This document shows, piece after piece, positions 5,633 to 8,103 of a stretch of DNA of 8,103 nucleotides. The position numbers and the translations under genes are program-made. Each line of letters begins with the position of its first letter. Positions within the stretch are counted from its first letter, which is position 1. The stretch covers positions 1 through 8,103 of the forward strand of contig CALMPQ010000095.1 in NCBI GenBank assembly GCA_937872005.1, in the 5' to 3' direction. The notes under the pieces are model-generated. The model did not search any database, had not been told where the DNA came from, and saw only the letters and a list, made by a program, of their open reading frames with translations. The DNA is from an uncultured Propioniciclava sp. GTDB lineage: Bacteria; Actinomycetota; Actinomycetes; Propionibacteriales; Propionibacteriaceae.

Positions 5633-6811
5633 TCAGGCCGCCAGCGCCGCGCCCAGTCGCGCCAACCCCTCGGCGATCGTGTCGGGGGAGTTGGTCACGT
5701 AGCTCAGGCGCATCGTCGAGCGGTCCGGGTCGGAGGCGTAGAAGCTCCAGCCGGGCACGAACGCGACCCCCTCCTCGACCGCGCGCGGCAGCAGCGCCGC
5801 GGTGTCGGTGTCGTCCCCCAACCTCACCCAGCAGAACATGCCACCGTCGGGTCGCGTCACGGACGCCGTGGGCGGCAGCAGTTGCAGCAACCCGGCGTGC
5901 ATGGCGTCGCGGCGCTCGCGGTAGGGGACCACGACCCGCGCGATGTGCGCGTCCAGGTCGCAGTGCGTCAGGTAGTGGGCGACCGCGAGCTGGTTCAGCG
6001 CGGGGCTCTGCAGGGTGACGGCCGACTTCGCGATGCCCAGGATCTTCTGCAGGGGGCCTTCGGTGCGCATCCAGCCGATCCGCAGGCCGGGGGCCATCAC
6101 CTTCGACATGGAGTTGAGCAGGATGGTCTGCTCCGCCATGCCCGGCAACGCGGCGATCGGCGGCAGGGGCTCGCCCGAGAAGCGCAGTTGGCCGTAGGGG
6201 TCGTCCTCCAGCAGCGCCAGCCCGGTGCGCAGGAGGATCTCGGCGATGCGCTCGCGGCGGCGGCGTCCCATCGTCTTGCCCGACGGGTTGGCGAAGTTGG
6301 GGATCAGGTAGACGAACTTGGGCGCGTGCTCGCTGATCGCGGCGGCCAGCGCGTCGGGGAGCATGCCCTCGGCGTCGGCCTCGACGCCGACCAGCCGGGC
6401 GCCGTTCAGCATGAAGGCCTGCACGGCGGCCAGGTAGGTGGGCTCCTCGACCAGGACCACGTCACCTGGCGCGACGAGGGCCTGGGCGGCCAGGTAGATG
6501 CCCTCCTGCGACCCCGAGGTGACCTGGATCTGGTCGGGTCGGGTCGGCAGGTGCCGCGAGACGAGGGAGGCCGCGGCCTCGCGCAACTCCGGCTCGCCCG
6601 GCGTGGAACCGTACTGCAGCGCGCGCCGCGCCTGGTGGGTGAGCACGTGGTCGAAGCTGGCCCTGACGTCGTCGACCGCGAAGAGCGCCCCGTCGGGGAT
6701 GCCGCCGGCGAAGCTGATGATGTCGCCCCGGCTGAGCACCGAGAACAGGTCGCCCACGGGGTCGGCCGGTTCGGCGCCGAACCGGGAGCTGATCGGGAAC
6801 TGGAACGTCAC
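5633..6811 (-). CDS. PLP-dependent class I/II aminotransferase
   Basis: This 392-residue cytoplasmic enzyme is a fold-type I PLP transaminase of the group that includes 2-aminoadipate/aromatic (LysN-like) aminotransferases. It lacks the GntR DNA-binding domain of MocR proteins. Visible motifs: ISFAGGIPD (32-40) at the N-terminal substrate segment, YGSTPGEPELREA (67-79), SGSQEG (99-104) near the cofactor phosphate, NFANPSG (172-178) with the PLP-contacting Asn, DDPYG (203-207), the Schiff-base lysine Lys237 in SMSKVMAPGLRIGW (234-247), and Arg368 for the substrate carboxylate. All catalytic residues are present and the length is normal. The GTG at 6811 is the start: GGGAGG (complement of 6820-6825) lies eight bases upstream, and no ATG is in frame nearby. 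It starts 17 bp after the isomerase-like gene ends, so the two share a transcript. The amino donor and acceptor cannot be told from sequence. Confidence 0.93.
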   Translation of the reverse strand: MTFQFPISSRFGAEPADPVGDLFSVLSRGDIISFAGGIPDGALFAVDDVRASFDHVLTHQARRALQYGSTPGEPELREAAASLVSRHLPTRPDQIQVTSGSQEGIYLAAQALVAPGDVVLVEEPTYLAAVQAFMLNGARLVGVEADAEGMLPDALAAAISEHAPKFVYLIPNFANPSGKTMGRRRRERIAEILLRTGLALLEDDPYGQLRFSGEPLPPIAALPGMAEQTILLNSMSKVMAPGLRIGWMRTEGPLQKILGIAKSAVTLQSPALNQLAVAHYLTHCDLDAHIARVVVPYRERRDAMHAGLLQLLPPTASVTRPDGGMFCWVRLGDDTDTAALLPRAVEEGVAFVPGWSFYASDPDRSTMRLSYVTNSPDTIAEGLARLGAALAA

Positions 6812-6819
6812 CGATCCAT

Positions 6820-6825
6820 CCTCCC
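6820..6825 (-). promoter_or_regulatory. Shine-Dalgarno fixing the GTG start of the aminotransferase
   Basis: GGGAGG on the minus strand is eight bases from the GTG at 6811 and three bases after the stop of the upstream gene. The open reading frame continues far upstream without a stop, so this site decides the start. A nearby ATG (6818-6816) is out of frame and hits TGA after three codons. Confidence 0.75.
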
Positions 6826-6828
6826 ACC

Positions 6829-7629
6829 TCAGGCGGGGAGGGTCGCCCGCAGTTCGTCCAGCGCCCGCACCCACCGCTTCGGCGAGATCGGGCCGCCCCG
6901 ACCGCCGAGCCCGAGGTGCGGCTCGAGCGACACGAAGCCCGACCACCCGGACGCCCCGAGTTCGGCCATCAGCTCCCCCCACTGGCCGTCGCCCTGCCCG
7001 CAGGGGACGACGCGGCCGGTGTCCGCGCGCGCGTCCTTGGCGTGGATGTGGACCACGTGGTCGCGCAGCAGCGGCCATGCGTCGTCGAACGGCCGGACGC
7101 CGACCTGCACGAAGTTGGCCGGGTCGAAGATCAGCCGGACGCCCTCGCCCGCGGCCTCCAGCACCTCGAGGCAGCGCCCGGGGGTGTCGCCGAAAATGCC
7201 CTTCTCGTTCTCGTGGAGGAGGGTGACTCCCTCGGCGCGGGCGACGTCGCCCAGCTCGGCGACCTGGGCGAGGACGCGGGGGCGGTCGGCGTCCGGGGTG
7301 GTGGTGAACCACGAGAAGAACCGGACGTACGGCGTCGCGAAGCGCCGGGCCAGGGCGGCGGCGCGCCGCAGCCCGTCGAGCTGGAGGGCGAGGGGGGCGT
7401 CGACCGGGACCTTGCCGAGGCCGGTCGCGATGCACGACACGCCGAGCCGCCGGCCGCGGATCGCCGCCTCGGCGGCGTCGATCGCGCGGTCGGAGGCCTG
7501 CAGGATGGGTGACCGCCGGGTCCCGACCCGACGGAGTTCGACGTGGCTGAGCCCCGCGGCGGCAGCCATCCGGACATGGTGGGGGAACGTGTCCAGGGTC
7601 TCGTCCGTGAAGCCGGTGAGGGTGAGCAT
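6829..7629 (-). CDS. Sugar phosphate isomerase/epimerase-like TIM-barrel protein
   Basis: This 266-residue protein has the xylose-isomerase-like/AP-endonuclease-2 TIM-barrel layout. The first strand and helix are LTLTGFTDETLDTF (2-15), followed by HVELRRV (29-35). The usual metal-binding set is recognisable: Glu140 in LLHENEKG (137-144), Asp169 in IFDPANF (167-173), His196 in HIHAKD (194-199) and Glu236 in SLEPH (234-238). Such enzymes use Mn, Mg or Zn to interconvert ketoses, inosose-type cyclitols or hydroxypyruvate-like acids. The substrate here is unknown, and IolE/IolI/Hyi-like roles are all possible. The start at 7629 gives the standard N-terminus, but the upstream SD is poor (only GGGGG directly before ATG). 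It lies between the 71-residue gene (39-bp gap) and the aminotransferase (17-bp gap), so it is probably the middle gene of a MarR-controlled operon. Confidence 0.88.
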   Translation of the reverse strand: MLTLTGFTDETLDTFPHHVRMAAAAGLSHVELRRVGTRRSPILQASDRAIDAAEAAIRGRRLGVSCIATGLGKVPVDAPLALQLDGLRRAAALARRFATPYVRFFSWFTTTPDADRPRVLAQVAELGDVARAEGVTLLHENEKGIFGDTPGRCLEVLEAAGEGVRLIFDPANFVQVGVRPFDDAWPLLRDHVVHIHAKDARADTGRVVPCGQGDGQWGELMAELGASGWSGFVSLEPHLGLGGRGGPISPKRWVRALDELRATLPA

Positions 7630-7668
7630 GCCCCCGAGCTTAGGCCGGGCCCGAGGCGGTGGGCAGGG

Positions 7669-7884
7669 TCAGAGGCTCTCGAGTTCGCTGCGGATCGCGG
7701 CCAGCTCGTCGTCGCCCACGTAGCCGGAGGCCATGCCGAACGCCTTCTGGGCCGAGACGCCCTTCATGAGCGCGACCATCGGCTGGCGCGTGATGCCGGG
7801 GTATCGCCGCTCGATGACGTCGACCGCGGCCGGGTCGTCGAGCAGTTGGCCCACCTTGGTGGTGGCGAAGTCGTAGCGACCCAT
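7669..7884 (-). CDS. Small helical protein, 71 residues, unknown function
   Basis: This 71-residue protein is the first gene of the minus-strand operon. It has no signal peptide, membrane helix or cysteine. It looks like a compact helical bundle: VGQLLDDPAAVDVIERRYPG (11-30), then QPMVALMKGVSAQKAFGMA (34-52) and DDELAAIRSEL (58-68). The 'VGxLLDDPAA..V...PG' pattern recalls a small helical module attached to some glycosidases and esterases; this is memory and unverified. Here it would stand alone. The ATG at 7884 is chosen because AGGAG (complement of 7892-7896) is seven bases upstream, and a good promoter ends about 32 bp before it; the frame stays open further upstream but crosses the promoter. 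Its position with sugar-isomerase and aminotransferase genes suggests an accessory role with them. Confidence 0.85.
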   Translation of the reverse strand: MGRYDFATTKVGQLLDDPAAVDVIERRYPGITRQPMVALMKGVSAQKAFGMASGYVGDDELAAIRSELESL

Positions 7885-7922
7885 CGAGAAACTCCTGTAC
7901 GTGGTTGGTGGGGCGTCTCGAT

Positions 7923-7951
7923 ACTTTACATCGTTGGCGATGAATCGGCAA
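7923..7951 (-). promoter_or_regulatory. Promoter of the 71-residue protein operon
   Basis: On the minus strand TTGCCG (complement of 7946-7951) and TAAAGT (complement of 7923-7928) are separated by exactly 17 bases. Transcription would start near 7916, giving a leader of about 32 nt with an AGGAG ribosome site. The 28-bp palindrome covers the -35 and the spacer, so a bound repressor would block it. Confidence 0.65.
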
Positions 7952-7956
7952 CGATG
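7929..7956. promoter_or_regulatory. 28-bp palindromic operator, probably for the MarR protein
   Basis: The palindrome reads CATCGTTG-g-CGAT-ga-ATCG-g-CAACGATG. The outer 8-bp arms and the inner 4-bp arms are perfect; only the G:G position and the central GA break symmetry. It lies between the divergent MarR-like gene and the 71-residue gene, over the promoter elements of the latter. The palindrome is seen directly; the MarR link is inferred from position. Confidence 0.72.
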
Positions 7957-7964
7957 GATATGAT
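7934..7964 (+). promoter_or_regulatory. Possible leaderless promoter of the MarR-like gene
   Basis: TATGAT (7959-7964) is a near-consensus -10, and TTGGCG (7934-7939) lies 19 bases upstream. Transcription starting seven bases past the -10 would begin at the A of the ATG at 7972, giving a leaderless message. The 28-bp palindrome covers the -35 and spacer. Confidence 0.4.
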
Positions 7965-7971
7965 GGGGCGC

Positions 7972-8103
7972 ATGCGAGCCTCCACCCTGCACCAACTCGG
8001 GCGACGACTCTCCGGCCTGGCCGGCGACCTGACCCACGCCAACGCGGACTCCTCCGCGACCCCGGGCGAGCTCGCGATCCTCGATGACCTGCTGCTGCAC
8101 GGT
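7972..8103 (+). CDS. MarR-family transcriptional regulator, 5' part only
   Basis: Only the first 44 codons are inside the window. The N-terminus MRASTLHQLGRRLSGLAGDL (1-20) with the following TPGELAILDDLLLHG (30-44) matches the first two helices of MarR-type regulators, in which helix 1 helps dimerise and the winged HTH follows. Three more in-frame ATGs lie upstream at 7954, 7960 and 7963. The ATG at 7972 is preferred because the first lies inside the palindrome and the others overlap the -10. GGGG at 7965-7968 is too close to be a proper SD, consistent with a leaderless start. It is divergent from the three-gene operon and probably represses it and itself. The ligand-binding and wing regions are outside, so the MarR assignment is provisional. 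Confidence 0.7.
   Translation, partial: MRASTLHQLGRRLSGLAGDLTHANADSSATPGELAILDDLLLHG

Noticed and set aside
6812..7435. N-terminal extension of the aminotransferase frame up to 7435
   Set aside because: The extension reads through the isomerase gene in another frame and is Pro/Arg-rich. The GTG at 6811 has a proper SD and gives a normal-length enzyme.
5882..7723. Long plus-strand open frame opposite the aminotransferase and isomerase genes
   Set aside because: High GC leaves the antisense frame open. Its product has biased composition without motifs, while the minus strand encodes two intact enzymes with all active-site residues.

Overview
The window is high-GC DNA with GTG starts, tightly packed genes and several possible leaderless starts, typical of an actinobacterium. 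The SigE-type sigma factor, the CopB-type ATPase with a CsoR-like operator and the small DUF6458-like membrane protein fit that group. A Propionibacteriaceae-like or related lineage is a guess from overall gene style, not a demonstrated placement. I see no tRNA, rRNA, CRISPR array, insertion sequence or plasmid/phage gene. Coding density is about 90%, and no gene-free stretch exceeds 220 bp.

Left block (3-3018): a TetR-family regulator (minus) is divergent from a His-rich CopB-type P1B ATPase (plus) that exports copper or a related metal. The 217-bp intergenic region carries two TetR-style palindromes (793-809, 823-840) and a separate palindrome (955-973) that matches the CsoR operator pattern ATACCC-N5-GGGTAT just before the ATPase start. 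The pump therefore looks controlled both by the local TetR protein and by a copper-sensing CsoR encoded elsewhere.

Middle block (3019-4595): a 216-bp spacer unusually rich in hairpins, including a 61-bp imperfect inverted repeat, precedes a two-gene operon. The operon encodes a short SigE-type ECF sigma factor and, overlapping it by ATGA, a single-pass membrane protein with a Pro/Ser/Thr stalk and an outer domain. The second protein sits where an anti-sigma factor is expected but shows no zinc-binding anti-sigma motif.

Middle-right minus-strand genes (4610-5506): a GNAT acetyltransferase convergent with the sigma operon, a strong 13-bp-stem hairpin terminator, and a DUF6458-like two-helix membrane protein.

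Right block (5633-8103): a minus-strand run of a 71-residue helical protein, a sugar-phosphate-isomerase-like TIM barrel and a class I PLP aminotransferase, divergent from a MarR-family regulator whose 5' end only is in the window. A near-perfect 28-bp palindrome (7929-7956) lies across a good minus-strand promoter and beside a possible leaderless plus-strand promoter. This reads as a small MarR-controlled metabolic operon with an unknown substrate.
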